Below are positions 22,049 through 30,982 of a stretch of 64,000 bases of DNA, piece by piece (the stretch's first letter is position 1; each line of letters begins with the position of its first letter). The notes under the pieces were generated by a model, which saw only the letters and a list, made by a program, of their open reading frames with translations, did no database searches and was not told the DNA's origin. Both the position numbers and the translations under genes were made by a program. The stretch is from Nonomuraea sp. NBC_00507. Lineage in GTDB: Bacteria > Actinomycetota > Actinomycetes > Streptosporangiales > Streptosporangiaceae. The stretch covers positions 11,408,001-11,472,000 of the forward strand of contig NZ_CP107853.1 in NCBI RefSeq assembly GCF_036013525.1, given 5' to 3'.

Positions 22049-24268
22049 CTAGACGCCCGCCCCGACGGGCTCCCGGCGCTCGGCGACCGGCTCGTCCTCC
22101 TCCTCCTCGTGCCCCTCCACGGACAGGTTCGGCAGGAGCCGGTCCAGCCAGCGCGGGCACCACCAGTTCCAGCGCCCGAGGATCACCATCGTGGCGGGCA
22201 CCAGGAATCCGCGGATGATCGTGGCGTCCACCGCGATGGCCACCGCCAGCCCCACCCCGAACGTCTTCACCATGGCGTCCGGGTAGGCGATGAACGCCAC
22301 GAACACGGCCACCATGATCAGCGCGGCGGAGGTGATCACCCGGCCCGTCGAGCCGAGCCCTTCCGCCACCGCCCGCGCGTTGTCCCCATGCCGCGCGTAC
22401 GCCTGCCGCACCGCCGTCAGCAGGAACACCTCGTAGTCCATCGACAGCCCGAACAACACCGCGAACAGCAGCAGCGGCACATAACTCTCGACCGGCACGG
22501 AGAAGAAGATCGTCTGCAGGTAGGAGGCGTCCGCCGGCGGGTCCATGCCCACGAGCCCGCTGCCGAGCCCGAACGAGAACACCAGCGCCAGCGAACCGAA
22601 CGCGGCCCCGAGTGAGACCAAGTTCATCACCGCGGACTTGATCGCGACGACCGGCGCGCGGAAGGCCAGCAGCAGGAGCAGGGCGCTGAGCAGCACCACC
22701 ACGCCGATGACCAGCGGGGTGCGCTCGGCCATGCGATCGCCCGCGTCGGTGAGCCCGGCGACCTTCCCGCCGACGTGCACGTCGACGCCGGGCAGCGTGA
22801 TGGCCCTGATGTCCCTGACGACGCCGGCGGCCCGGCTGTCGCTGGGGGCGTAGTCCGTGACGGTCTGCAGCAGGACCGCGCGGCCGGAGGTGTTGACCTT
22901 GGGGTCGGCCACGTGCGCGACCCCGTCGACGGCCTTCACCTCGCGGGCGATCTCCGCCACGAGCGGGTCCTTGGCGCTCTCGACCGTCGACGGCAGCTCG
23001 GCGACCACGATCAGCCCGCCGTTGGCGCCGGGGCCGAAGCCGGTGGCCATGAGCTCGTACGCGCGCCGGGAGTCCGAGCCCTGGGCAGCATACCCCTCGT
23101 CGAGCGGGCCCAGCTTGAGCCCGAGCGCCGGGGCGGCCAGCGCGCCCAGCACGGCGACGCTGGCCAGCAGCGTCCCCCAGGGGCGGCGCGCCACCCACGC
23201 CCCCAGCGCGGCCCAGCCCGTGCCGGAGGAGCCGCCGCCGCGCAGGAGCGGCACCTTGAGCGCGTTGACGCGGTGACCGAGCAGCCCGAGCAGGGCCGGG
23301 ACGAGCGTGATCGAGGTCAGCACGGCGGCGACGACGGAGATGCCGGTCACCCAGCCGAGCGTGGCCAGCAGCGGGAAACCGGCCAGCATGAGCGCGCTCA
23401 ACGCGATGATCACGGTGCCGCCGGCGAAGACGACCGCGCCGCCCGAGCTCGCCACGATACGCCGTACCGACTCCACGACCGGCACCCCTTGGGCCAGCAG
23501 GCGGCGATGGCGCGACAGCAGGAACAACGCGTAGTCGATGCCGACTCCGAGCCCGATCATGGTGGCCATGATCCCGGCCTGCTTGGGCATGTCCACGATC
23601 CAGCCGAGCAGCCCGATCACGCCGAGCCCCGACGCCACGCTGACCAGCGCGGCGAAGATCGGGATCATCGCGGCCACCAGCGTCCCGAAGGCGAACACCA
23701 GCACCAGCAGCGCGCAGACCACGCCGATGATCTCGCTGGGCCCGGTCTTGATCTCCTTGTCCGCGGGGCTCGAGGCGTCGGCGGGCACCACCTCCATCCC
23801 GGCGGCCCTGGCCGGATCGGCGGCCTTCGACAGCGCCTGCGTGGTCTCGGAGAGCTTGTCCGGGTCGTGGCCCTCCATACGGATGGTGATGAGGCCGATC
23901 TGCAGGTTGGAGGCGATGCCGCCCCTGCGGAACGGCGTGTCGACCTGCACGACGTGGTCCATCGTCCGCAGGCTGTCGATGGAGCGCTCCACCGCCTGCT
24001 GACGCTTTTCCTCGGTGAGGGGGCCGTCGGCGGAGTACACCAGCAGCTGGACCGTGCCACCCTGCGCGTAACCGGGGCCGAAGCCCTCCTTCATCAGGTC
24101 GTGCGCACGCTGCGCGTCGGTGCCGGGGATGCTCGCGTCGTTGCTGGTGGGGCTACTGAAGGCGAGGTTGGCGCCCATCAGCGCGGCGGCCGCGATCACC
24201 CATAACGCCAGTACGATCTTGCCGTTCCGCGCGCACCAGCCGCCCAGCCGTCCCAGCAACCGCGTCAT
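22049..24268 (-). CDS. MMPL family transporter (RND-type exporter)
   Basis: A 739-residue membrane protein with the twelve-helix, two-fold-repeated MMPL layout. An N-terminal helix (IVLALWVIAAAALMGA) leads to a large extracytoplasmic loop. A five-helix block follows with GLGVGIDYALFLLSRHRRLLAQG, then a second loop and a second block with FGLSMDYEVFLLTAVRQAYARHG. The conserved Asp-Tyr pairs in both blocks belong to the proton relay. Substrates of this family are lipids, siderophores or drugs. It is divergent from a TetR gene across 98 bp holding a perfect 22-bp palindrome, so it is likely a repressor-controlled exporter. Confidence 0.92.
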   Translation of the reverse strand: MTRLLGRLGGWCARNGKIVLALWVIAAAALMGANLAFSSPTSNDASIPGTDAQRAHDLMKEGFGPGYAQGGTVQLLVYSADGPLTEEKRQQAVERSIDSLRTMDHVVQVDTPFRRGGIASNLQIGLITIRMEGHDPDKLSETTQALSKAADPARAAGMEVVPADASSPADKEIKTGPSEIIGVVCALLVLVFAFGTLVAAMIPIFAALVSVASGLGVIGLLGWIVDMPKQAGIMATMIGLGVGIDYALFLLSRHRRLLAQGVPVVESVRRIVASSGGAVVFAGGTVIIALSALMLAGFPLLATLGWVTGISVVAAVLTSITLVPALLGLLGHRVNALKVPLLRGGGSSGTGWAALGAWVARRPWGTLLASVAVLGALAAPALGLKLGPLDEGYAAQGSDSRRAYELMATGFGPGANGGLIVVAELPSTVESAKDPLVAEIAREVKAVDGVAHVADPKVNTSGRAVLLQTVTDYAPSDSRAAGVVRDIRAITLPGVDVHVGGKVAGLTDAGDRMAERTPLVIGVVVLLSALLLLLAFRAPVVAIKSAVMNLVSLGAAFGSLALVFSFGLGSGLVGMDPPADASYLQTIFFSVPVESYVPLLLFAVLFGLSMDYEVFLLTAVRQAYARHGDNARAVAEGLGSTGRVITSAALIMVAVFVAFIAYPDAMVKTFGVGLAVAIAVDATIIRGFLVPATMVILGRWNWWCPRWLDRLLPNLSVEGHEEEEDEPVAERREPVGAGV

Positions 24269-24291
24269 CGCTCAGCCCCCACTCGACGGCC

Positions 24292-24313
24292 GTCCTGTAC
24301 GGTCGTACAGGAC
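24292..24313. promoter_or_regulatory. Perfect 22-bp palindrome, likely operator of the adjacent TetR repressor
   Basis: Arms GTCCTGTACG and CGTACAGGAC are exactly complementary around a GT centre, 24 bp upstream of the MMPL start. A second inverted repeat (GCCGGGTA at 24323-24330, TACCCGGC at 24345-24352) lies between it and the TetR start. Position and length are what a TetR-family dimer pair would bind. Confidence 0.65.
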
Positions 24314-24366
24314 ATACGATAAGCCGGGTATGTTACGGAACGCGTACCCGGCGGGAAAATGAGACG

Positions 24367-24888
24367 ATGACCACAGCCGACGACACCCGCAGCCGCATCC
24401 TGGCCGCGGCCAGAGAGCTGTTCGCCGAGCGCGGCTACGCGGCCACGTCCCTGGCCGACATCGCCGCCGCCGTCGGCCTGACCAAGACCGCCGTCGCCTA
24501 CCACTTCCACCCGAAGGACCGCCTGGCCGCCGAGCTGCTCTCGCCGGCGGCGGACGACATGCTCCAGCTCCTCGGCGCCGACCACGCGACCCGGGACGAC
24601 TTCGTCGAGGCCCTGGTCTCGTTCGCGGTGCGCTACCGCTCGGTGATCCGCCTGTTCATGGAGGACCTGTCCGCCGACGACTCCGTCTCGCCGGGCTCGA
24701 AGCGGGATACGGTCAGGACGTTCAGGGACGAGATCCACGCCAAGCTCGTGGGCGACGATCCCGGCCCGGACGTCCGGCTCAAGAGCTGGGCGCTGCTCGG
24801 CGCGCTGCTGTGGGGCGTGGTCAAGACCATGGACCTGCCCGAGGACCAGGTGCGCGCCGTGCTCCTGGAGTCCTGCCGCGCCTTCTAA
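24367..24888 (+). CDS. TetR family transcriptional regulator of the MMPL exporter
   Basis: A 173-residue repressor: TRSRILAAARELFAERGYAATSLADIAAAVG, then TKTAVAYHFHPKDRL forms the HTH (residues about 10-55). The rest is a short helical ligand domain. It is divergent from the MMPL gene with a 22-bp palindrome between them, the textbook layout of a self-regulating efflux repressor. Its 3' end overlaps the convergent ROK gene by 4 bp. Confidence 0.9.
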   Translation: MTTADDTRSRILAAARELFAERGYAATSLADIAAAVGLTKTAVAYHFHPKDRLAAELLSPAADDMLQLLGADHATRDDFVEALVSFAVRYRSVIRLFMEDLSADDSVSPGSKRDTVRTFRDEIHAKLVGDDPGPDVRLKSWALLGALLWGVVKTMDLPEDQVRAVLLESCRAF

Positions 24889-25982
24889 AGACCGAGGATC
24901 TCCCGCTCTACGTGGTCGAGCGCGAGGCGTACCGCGCCCAGGGCCACCCCTTCGTCCCCGAAGGTGGACGCGACCACCTCGGGCGCGCTCACGCACAGCT
25001 CGGCCAGGTGCCGACGGAGCGGTTCTAGCAGCACGTCGCCGGCGCGCGAGTAGCCGCCGCCGAGCACCAGCAGGTCGGGATCGATGGCCAGGACGAGCGC
25101 CGAGGCGCCGATCGCGAGATTCTCCGCGTAGCGGTCCACCCGGCGCACGGCGTCCCGCTCGCCCCGCAGCGCCGCCTCGAACACCTCCGCCGCCGAGGCG
25201 TCCTTGACCAGCTCGCGGGCGGCGTCCTCCCACCCGACCTGGCGCAGCGTGCCGATCTCGCCCGCCGCCCCGCTGCGCCCGGGATGCAGGCGGCCGCCGA
25301 TCAGGATGCCGGCGCCCGCCCGGTGGCCGATCAGCACATACACGACGTCGGAGGCATGCTGCGCGCTGCCGCGCCAGTGCTCGGCCAGCGCCGCGAGGTT
25401 GGCGTCGTTGGCGGCCAGCGCGGTGCCGCCGAACCAGCGCCCGGCCAGCCCCGCCAGGTCCACCCCGGTCCAGCCGGGCAACGTGATCGACAGTGACACC
25501 CGGCCGGTGCGGTCCACGATGCCCGAAGTCCCCGCCGCCACCGCCCACACGTGCTTGCGTGCCACGCCCGCGCTGTCCACGCACGTCAGCGCCGTGCGCC
25601 GGGCCACCTCCAGCCGCTCGTGCGCGGCGGCGTCACCGGAGACGCCGGCCCGCTGCCAGGCGATCACCTCGCCACTGAGATCGGCCAGCGCCGCGACGAT
25701 GCCGTCGCCGCCGACCTCCACGCCCACCACGTAGCCGGCGTCCGCCCGGAACCCGAACCGCCGCGCGGGCCGCCCCATCACGCCCTCGTCGGGCGGCACC
25801 TCCTTGACGAAGCCGCGCTCGCTCAGCTCGTCGAGCACCGCCTCCACCGTCTGCCTGGACAGCCCGGTGACGCGGCCGAGCTGCGTCAGCGTGGCCACGC
25901 CCTCGCGCCGCAGGGCCCTGAGCGTGACCTGGGTGTTCACCTTGCGCAGCAGCGACGCGTCACCCGGCCGGAGCTCGGTCAA
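24885..25982 (-). CDS. ROK family transcriptional regulator
   Basis: A 365-residue protein with an N-terminal winged helix (ALRREGVATLTQLGRVTGLSRQTVEAVLDEL) and a C-terminal sugar-kinase-like ROK domain (GYVVGVEVGGDGIVAALADL, VYVLIGHRAGAGILIGG, HPGRSGAAGEIGTL). The CxCGxxGC zinc motif that usually follows the GEIG segment is missing (it reads RQVGWEDAARELVKDAS), as in some regulators that only sense sugar. It is divergent from a Gfo/Idh/MocA oxidoreductase across 109 bp and probably represses that sugar locus. Confidence 0.9.
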   Translation of the reverse strand: MTELRPGDASLLRKVNTQVTLRALRREGVATLTQLGRVTGLSRQTVEAVLDELSERGFVKEVPPDEGVMGRPARRFGFRADAGYVVGVEVGGDGIVAALADLSGEVIAWQRAGVSGDAAAHERLEVARRTALTCVDSAGVARKHVWAVAAGTSGIVDRTGRVSLSITLPGWTGVDLAGLAGRWFGGTALAANDANLAALAEHWRGSAQHASDVVYVLIGHRAGAGILIGGRLHPGRSGAAGEIGTLRQVGWEDAARELVKDASAAEVFEAALRGERDAVRRVDRYAENLAIGASALVLAIDPDLLVLGGGYSRAGDVLLEPLRRHLAELCVSAPEVVASTFGDEGVALGAVRLALDHVEREILGL

Positions 25983-26091
25983 CTTATGAGACCCTTTCTC
26001 ATAACTGCCTCATAGCTGTCCATTGACGTCTATCAGCCAGGATCCTAGCATCGACCGACATACGTGAATTGGTTACATAAGTGGAGGCGCA

Positions 26092-27321
26092 ATGGTGACT
26101 CTCGCCGTGGTCGGCGCGGGCTCTCGGGGGACCGGCTACGCCCGCCACGCCGTCGGCACCGGCCGGGCGCGCGTGGTCGCCGTGGCCGATCCGCTGGACA
26201 GCCGACGCGAACGGTTCCCCAAGGCAACGCACTACGCGGACTGGCGCGAGCTGGCCGCGCTGCCCCGCCAGGCGGACGCGGTGATCATCGCCACCCAGGA
26301 CCGCGACCACGTCGAGCCCGCGGTCCGCTTCGCCGAGCTCGGCTACGACATCCTGCTGGAGAAGCCGATGGCGGTCTCCGAGGACGACTGCCGGGCGATC
26401 GTGGTGGCCGCCGAGCGGTCCGGCGCGGTCTTCGCGGTCTGCCACGTGCTGCGCTACACGCCGTACACGCGGGCGTTGAAGGCGCTGCTCGACGCCGGCC
26501 GGATCGGCGAGATCGTCAGCATCCAGCACCTGGAGCCGGTCGGGTGGTGGCACCAGGCGCACTCGTACGTGCGGGGCAGCTGGCGGCGTACGGACGAATC
26601 CACGTTCATGCTGCTCGCCAAGTCCTGCCACGACCTCGACTGGCTGGTCCACCTGACCGGCAAGCAGGTCACCCGCGTCTCCTCGTTCGGCGGGCTCCAG
26701 CACTTCCGCCCCGAGAACCGGCCCGCCGGCGCGGCCGACCGCTGCCTGGACTGCGTGGTCGAGCCCAGCTGCCCGTACTCCGCCAAGCGCATCTACCTGC
26801 CGCTGACCGGGCGCGCGGTGTGGCCGCTGTCGGTGCTCACCGACGACGTCACCGAGGAGGGAGTGCTGGCGGCGCTCAGGACCGGCCCGTACGGCAGGTG
26901 CGTGTACGCCTGCGACAACGATGTGGTCGACCACCAGGTGGTGAACATGGAGTTCGAGGGCGGCGCGACCGCGTCGTTCACCATGACGGCCTTCACCCCG
27001 TCGCTGCACCGGCAGACGCGGATCTTCGGCACCCGAGGGTGGATCGAGGGCGACGGCGACCGCCTGAACGTCTTCGACTTCGTCACCGGCCGGTCCGAGA
27101 TCGTCGAGACCCGCCCCACAGGGGACGCGACGGCCAGGGGCGGCCATGGGGGCGGTGACGAGGCACTGGTGGAGGCGTTCCTGACCGCGGTCGCCACGAG
27201 AGACCGCGCGCCGATTCTCTCCTCGCCGGCCGAGAGCCTGCACAGCCACCTCATCGCCTGGGCCGCCGAGAGGTCGCGGCTGCACGGCGAAACCGTATCC
27301 CTGGAAGGAACCCCCCGATGA
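26092..27321 (+). CDS. Gfo/Idh/MocA family oxidoreductase
   Basis: A 409-residue NAD(P)-dependent sugar or cyclitol dehydrogenase. The Rossmann start is AVVGAGSRGTGYARHA, the family motif EKPM is in DILLEKPMAVS, and the active-site Lys-His region is AKSCHDLDWLVHLTG. A four-cysteine segment (DRCLDCVVEPSCPY) is characteristic of a large subgroup of this family. GGAGG lies just ahead of the start. It is the first gene of what should be a sugar-utilisation operon, but the next gene is cut after its first codons (see findings). Confidence 0.92.
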   Translation: MVTLAVVGAGSRGTGYARHAVGTGRARVVAVADPLDSRRERFPKATHYADWRELAALPRQADAVIIATQDRDHVEPAVRFAELGYDILLEKPMAVSEDDCRAIVVAAERSGAVFAVCHVLRYTPYTRALKALLDAGRIGEIVSIQHLEPVGWWHQAHSYVRGSWRRTDESTFMLLAKSCHDLDWLVHLTGKQVTRVSSFGGLQHFRPENRPAGAADRCLDCVVEPSCPYSAKRIYLPLTGRAVWPLSVLTDDVTEEGVLAALRTGPYGRCVYACDNDVVDHQVVNMEFEGGATASFTMTAFTPSLHRQTRIFGTRGWIEGDGDRLNVFDFVTGRSEIVETRPTGDATARGGHGGGDEALVEAFLTAVATRDRAPILSSPAESLHSHLIAWAAERSRLHGETVSLEGTPR

Positions 27322-27354
27322 AGGCACGCCCGATCACGCTGCGCGGCAGGGCCG

Positions 27355-29298
27355 TCACTGGCCGGAGATGGCGCCGGTCGGGCCTTCCGACGGCTCCGTG
27401 GGGTCGGGGCCCGACTGGCCCTGGAGCCCGACGACGATCAGCACCGAGGTTCCCGGCGCCGCGCAGGTGCCTGGCGGGACGCTCTGGCTGAGGATCATCC
27501 CCACACGTGACTCGTCCTCCACGACCTGGCCTTGGAACCGCGCCCGGAACCCGGCCGCCGCCAGCGCGCCCTGCCCTTCCTCTCGGCTCTTGCCCACGAC
27601 GGACGGTACGGCGGCGCCTCTGCGAGCCACCGTGAGCGCGACCGGGGTGCCGCCTGCCACCCGCTTTCCGGCCTGGGGTTGCGTGCTGAGCACCTGCCCG
27701 TTCGGCTGGTCGGAGCAGGCACGGGTGACGGTGCCGACGGCGAGGCCGGCACCGGTCAGGGCGGACTCGGCGGCCCTGCGCTGAAGGCCGGCGACGGAGG
27801 GCACGGCCAGCCCCGCCGACACCTGGAGCGTGACAGTGCTGCCCTTGGGCACGGCCGAGCCGGAGGCGGGTTTACTGCTCAGCACCTGGCCGATCTTCTG
27901 TGGCGAGTCGACCTGGGTCACCGTCCCGGCCACCAGTCCCGCCTGTTTGATGGCTTTGATCGCCTTGGCACGATCCAGGCCGGCCAGCTCAGGGACGGGG
28001 ACCGTCACCGGCGGCGCCACTGAGGAGTCGACAGGCGGCTTGCGGGCCTCCTGCGTTTCCTTGGGTTTGGCGGGGGACGACTTCTCGGCGGAGGGCGTGG
28101 ACGGCGCGGGCTCCGATTGCGCGGGCGGGGCCGGCCTTGCCACCTGTGCGGCGGGCTCGTTCTTGTTCAGGTTGGGGACGACCAGGGCGAACAGCACGGC
28201 GGCGGTCACCAGCAGGGCAGCGCAGACGGCGACGGCGGCCCCGGGCCACCTCCTCCCGTCATGGCCCTCCGTGTCAACGGTCCGCACGCCGTCGTCGCCC
28301 GCCCCGGACGCGGGGCCGGGCTCGGATGCCGTCGCCGGGTCCGAGGACTGAGCGCCCGTGGCCCGGCCCGGCAACAAGTAGCCTCCCGGCAGCCCGGTGG
28401 CCTCCGGATCGGCGACGGGAGTCCGGGGCTCGGGGACCAGGGGCGGGGTGAGCCGCAGGATGTGCGGCGGCGGCGTGCCGAGCACCTCGGCCGGCAACTC
28501 CTCCGACTCCCCCAGCAGCTCGAACAGCAACTCCCTGCTGGTCGGCCGATTCCTGGCGTCCTTGTCCAGGCAGGACTCCACCAGCCGCCGCAGCCGCCCC
28601 TCCAGCAGCCCCAGCTCCGGCGGCGCGGTCAGGATGCGGTGCAGCACCGGCGCCACCGAGTCCTGCCCGAACGGCGCCGTCGCGTTGGCCGCGAAGCACA
28701 TCGTCGCACCCCACGAGAACACATCCGCCTGGCCCGTGACGGCCGACGCCGTGATCTGCTCCGGCGCCATGTAGGCAGGCGTCCCCACGCCCCTACCGCT
28801 CACCGTGGCCGCCGCGTCCAGCGCCCTGGCCAGGCCGAAGTCGATCACCCGCGGCCCGTCCGGCCCGAGCAACACGTTCTGGGGCTTGAAGTCCCGATGG
28901 ACGATGCCGGCGCGGTGGATGGCCGTGATCGCGGTCGCGGTGCTGACCGCCAGCCGTTCCAGCGCCCCGCCGCGCCGCGGCCCGGTCAGCGCGACCTCCC
29001 TGGCCAGCGACGGCCCGTCGACGTACTCGCTCACGATGTACGGCCGGCCCTCGTCGAACCCGGCGTCGATCACCTGGGCCGTGCAGAACCTCGCCACATG
29101 CTTGGCCAGCTCGACTTCCCGTAAGAACGCCGCCCGCTCGTCGCCCACCGGTCCGTGCAGCAGCTTGACCGCGTACGTCTCCCCGCCCCGCGAACCGAGG
29201 AACACCGCGCCTTGACCACCCTCGCCCAGACGCCCGGAAAGCGCGTACTCTCCGAGTCGCTGCGGGTCCCCCGTTCTGAGCGGCTGTGCCGTTGGCAC
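27355..29298 (-). CDS. Ser/Thr protein kinase with three PASTA domains
   Basis: A 647-residue receptor-type kinase. The kinase domain (residues 16-265) has the glycine loop GRLGEGGQGAVFLG, Lys45, the catalytic HRDFKPQN (Asp136), DFG at 153-155 and MAPEQ. A single membrane segment (PGAAVAVCAALLVTAAVLFAL) is near residue 350, followed by a Pro/Ala/Lys-rich stalk. Three PASTA repeats follow from about residue 445 (VPELAGLDRAKAIKAIKQAG, VPSVAGLQRRAAESALTGAG, VPSVVGKSREEGQGALAAAG). PASTA domains bind muropeptides or lipid II in PknB-type kinases. It is the second of two kinase genes in tandem. Confidence 0.93.
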   Translation of the reverse strand: MPTAQPLRTGDPQRLGEYALSGRLGEGGQGAVFLGSRGGETYAVKLLHGPVGDERAAFLREVELAKHVARFCTAQVIDAGFDEGRPYIVSEYVDGPSLAREVALTGPRRGGALERLAVSTATAITAIHRAGIVHRDFKPQNVLLGPDGPRVIDFGLARALDAAATVSGRGVGTPAYMAPEQITASAVTGQADVFSWGATMCFAANATAPFGQDSVAPVLHRILTAPPELGLLEGRLRRLVESCLDKDARNRPTSRELLFELLGESEELPAEVLGTPPPHILRLTPPLVPEPRTPVADPEATGLPGGYLLPGRATGAQSSDPATASEPGPASGAGDDGVRTVDTEGHDGRRWPGAAVAVCAALLVTAAVLFALVVPNLNKNEPAAQVARPAPPAQSEPAPSTPSAEKSSPAKPKETQEARKPPVDSSVAPPVTVPVPELAGLDRAKAIKAIKQAGLVAGTVTQVDSPQKIGQVLSSKPASGSAVPKGSTVTLQVSAGLAVPSVAGLQRRAAESALTGAGLAVGTVTRACSDQPNGQVLSTQPQAGKRVAGGTPVALTVARRGAAVPSVVGKSREEGQGALAAAGFRARFQGQVVEDESRVGMILSQSVPPGTCAAPGTSVLIVVGLQGQSGPDPTEPSEGPTGAISGQ

Positions 29299-29407
29299 GG
29301 GGCGCCTCCCCTCGCCGCCACCCCACTTCTGCTCTCTACTGAAAGCAACGGATTGCCACCAGTCAACGGTGCTCAGGGCAATCGCGGCCTGACCGTGATA
29401 CAGCGGG

Positions 29408-30961
29408 TCAAGAGGTACGGGTGACCGTGCCCGAATACGTCACTTCGTCCTTACCTTGGCGTGTCACCTTGATGGCCATCTGGTCGGCGTACGACGTCGG
29501 GAACATGCGCAACGTGCCCGGATAACATTCCTCGCCCACGACCTGATCGAGCGCGAAGACCATCCCGGTCCCCGTCCGCCCCAGCCGCCCGGAGCAGTGC
29601 AGGTCGGCCCCCCATCGCATGGCCCCGCCGTCGTCGCCCAGGCGCAGCTCGACGGGGAAGACCCGCTGGGCGGTGAAGTGCTCGGCCGAGCCCGTCCACG
29701 TGCCCTCCAGCCCGGGGCCCTGCGCGGCGCGCAGCCAGAACACGAAGCCGGCCACCCCCATGGCCAGCCCTGCCGCCGCCACCCCCAACTGCCAGGCGCG
29801 GGGCCGCCGACGGGGGCGCTCCGGCTGCGGCGAGGTGCGGGCGACCGCGGGGAAGCTGGTGGTCGGATCGGGGTCCGTGACCGATCCCCCTGTGGTGGTG
29901 ACCCCCGCGCCCAGCCCGCCCGTCACCGAGCCAACGGCCGCGGACAGCCCGGTGCCGGAGGCTGTGGACACGTGTCCGGTGCCTGAGGCCGCGGACGCCG
30001 GTCCGGTGCCTGAGGCCGCGGGCGCCGGTCCGGTGCCGGAGGCTGCGGGCGCCGGTCCGGAACCGGAAGCCTCGGGCGCGGGGCCGGAGGCCGGGAGCGT
30101 AGGGGTGGAGCGCGGGAGGGCGGCCATCGCGCCCGACGACAGCACGTCCTCGCCTGCCGCGTCCTGCCCCAGCAACCACCGCAGCACTTCCTCGGCGTCC
30201 GGCCGGTCCCCCGGCTCGGGCGCCAGGCACGCCTCCACGATCTCGCGCAGCCGCCCGCTCAGCGGCCCCAGGTGCGGCTTCCCGTACAGGATCCTGGCCA
30301 GGACCTCCTGATAGGTGTCCGCCATGTACGAGTGCCGCCCGGTCGCGGTGTACGCGACGGTCAGCCCCCACGCCCACAGGTCGGCGGCCGGCCCGGCGGA
30401 CTCGCCCTTGATGCGCTCGGGCGGCAGGTACGCCGGCGTCCCGACGGGGATCTGACTGGTGGTCGCGGTAGTGGTGGTGACCAGCCGGGACACCCCGAAA
30501 TCGATCACCCGCGGCCCGTCGAGCCCGAGCAGCACGTTGCCCGGCTTGAAGTCCCGGTGCACGACGCCGGCCCGGTGGATGGCGCCGAGCGCGGTGGCGG
30601 TGCCGATGGCCAGGCGTTCCAGGGATCCGCCCTGCCGCGGCCCCTTGGCGAGCACGTGTTGCTGGAGCGACGGCCCCTCGACGTACTCGCTGACCAGATA
30701 GGGCCGGTCTCCTTCGAGGTCGGCGTCGAGCAGCTGGGCCGTGCAGAACGCGGCCACCCGCCGCACCGCCTCCACCTCTCCCAGGAATCGGCGGCGCATG
30801 TCGGGGTCACCGGACAGGCTGGCGTGCAGCAGCTTGATCGCGACCTGCGCCCCCTGCGGCGAATGGCCGAGGTAGACGACGCCCTGGCCGCCCTGACCGA
30901 GCCTGCGCGACAACCGGTACGCCCCAAGCTGACGTGGGTCATCGGTTCGTAGCTCGGACAT
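29408..30961 (-). CDS. Ser/Thr protein kinase, membrane-anchored, with repeat-rich juxtamembrane linker
   Basis: A 517-residue kinase closely related to its downstream neighbour in the catalytic part (RRLGQGGQGVVYLG, Lys43, HRDFKPGN with Asp137, DFG 154-156, HRAG linkers identical). After the kinase domain comes a linker of nonapeptide repeats (GPAPAASGT type) and one membrane helix (GVAAAGLAMGVAGFVFWL). A roughly 100-residue extracytoplasmic domain of unknown fold follows (LEGTWTGSAEHFTAQRVFPV), instead of PASTA repeats. The pair likely arose by duplication of the kinase module with exchange of the sensor. Confidence 0.92.
   Translation of the reverse strand: MSELRTDDPRQLGAYRLSRRLGQGGQGVVYLGHSPQGAQVAIKLLHASLSGDPDMRRRFLGEVEAVRRVAAFCTAQLLDADLEGDRPYLVSEYVEGPSLQQHVLAKGPRQGGSLERLAIGTATALGAIHRAGVVHRDFKPGNVLLGLDGPRVIDFGVSRLVTTTTATTSQIPVGTPAYLPPERIKGESAGPAADLWAWGLTVAYTATGRHSYMADTYQEVLARILYGKPHLGPLSGRLREIVEACLAPEPGDRPDAEEVLRWLLGQDAAGEDVLSSGAMAALPRSTPTLPASGPAPEASGSGPAPAASGTGPAPAASGTGPASAASGTGHVSTASGTGLSAAVGSVTGGLGAGVTTTGGSVTDPDPTTSFPAVARTSPQPERPRRRPRAWQLGVAAAGLAMGVAGFVFWLRAAQGPGLEGTWTGSAEHFTAQRVFPVELRLGDDGGAMRWGADLHCSGRLGRTGTGMVFALDQVVGEECYPGTLRMFPTSYADQMAIKVTRQGKDEVTYSGTVTRTS
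29945..30090 (-). repeat. 27-bp tandem repeats encoding a nonapeptide linker in the second kinase
   Basis: About five in-frame 27-bp units, recognisable on the + strand as CCGGTGCCTGAGGCCGCGG with variations, encode GPAPEASGS, GPAPAASGT (twice), GPASAASGT and GHVSTASGT. They lie between the kinase domain and the membrane helix, so copy-number change would only lengthen or shorten the tether. Confidence 0.8.
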
Positions 30962-30982
30962 ATTTCGGCATTATGCCGTCCC

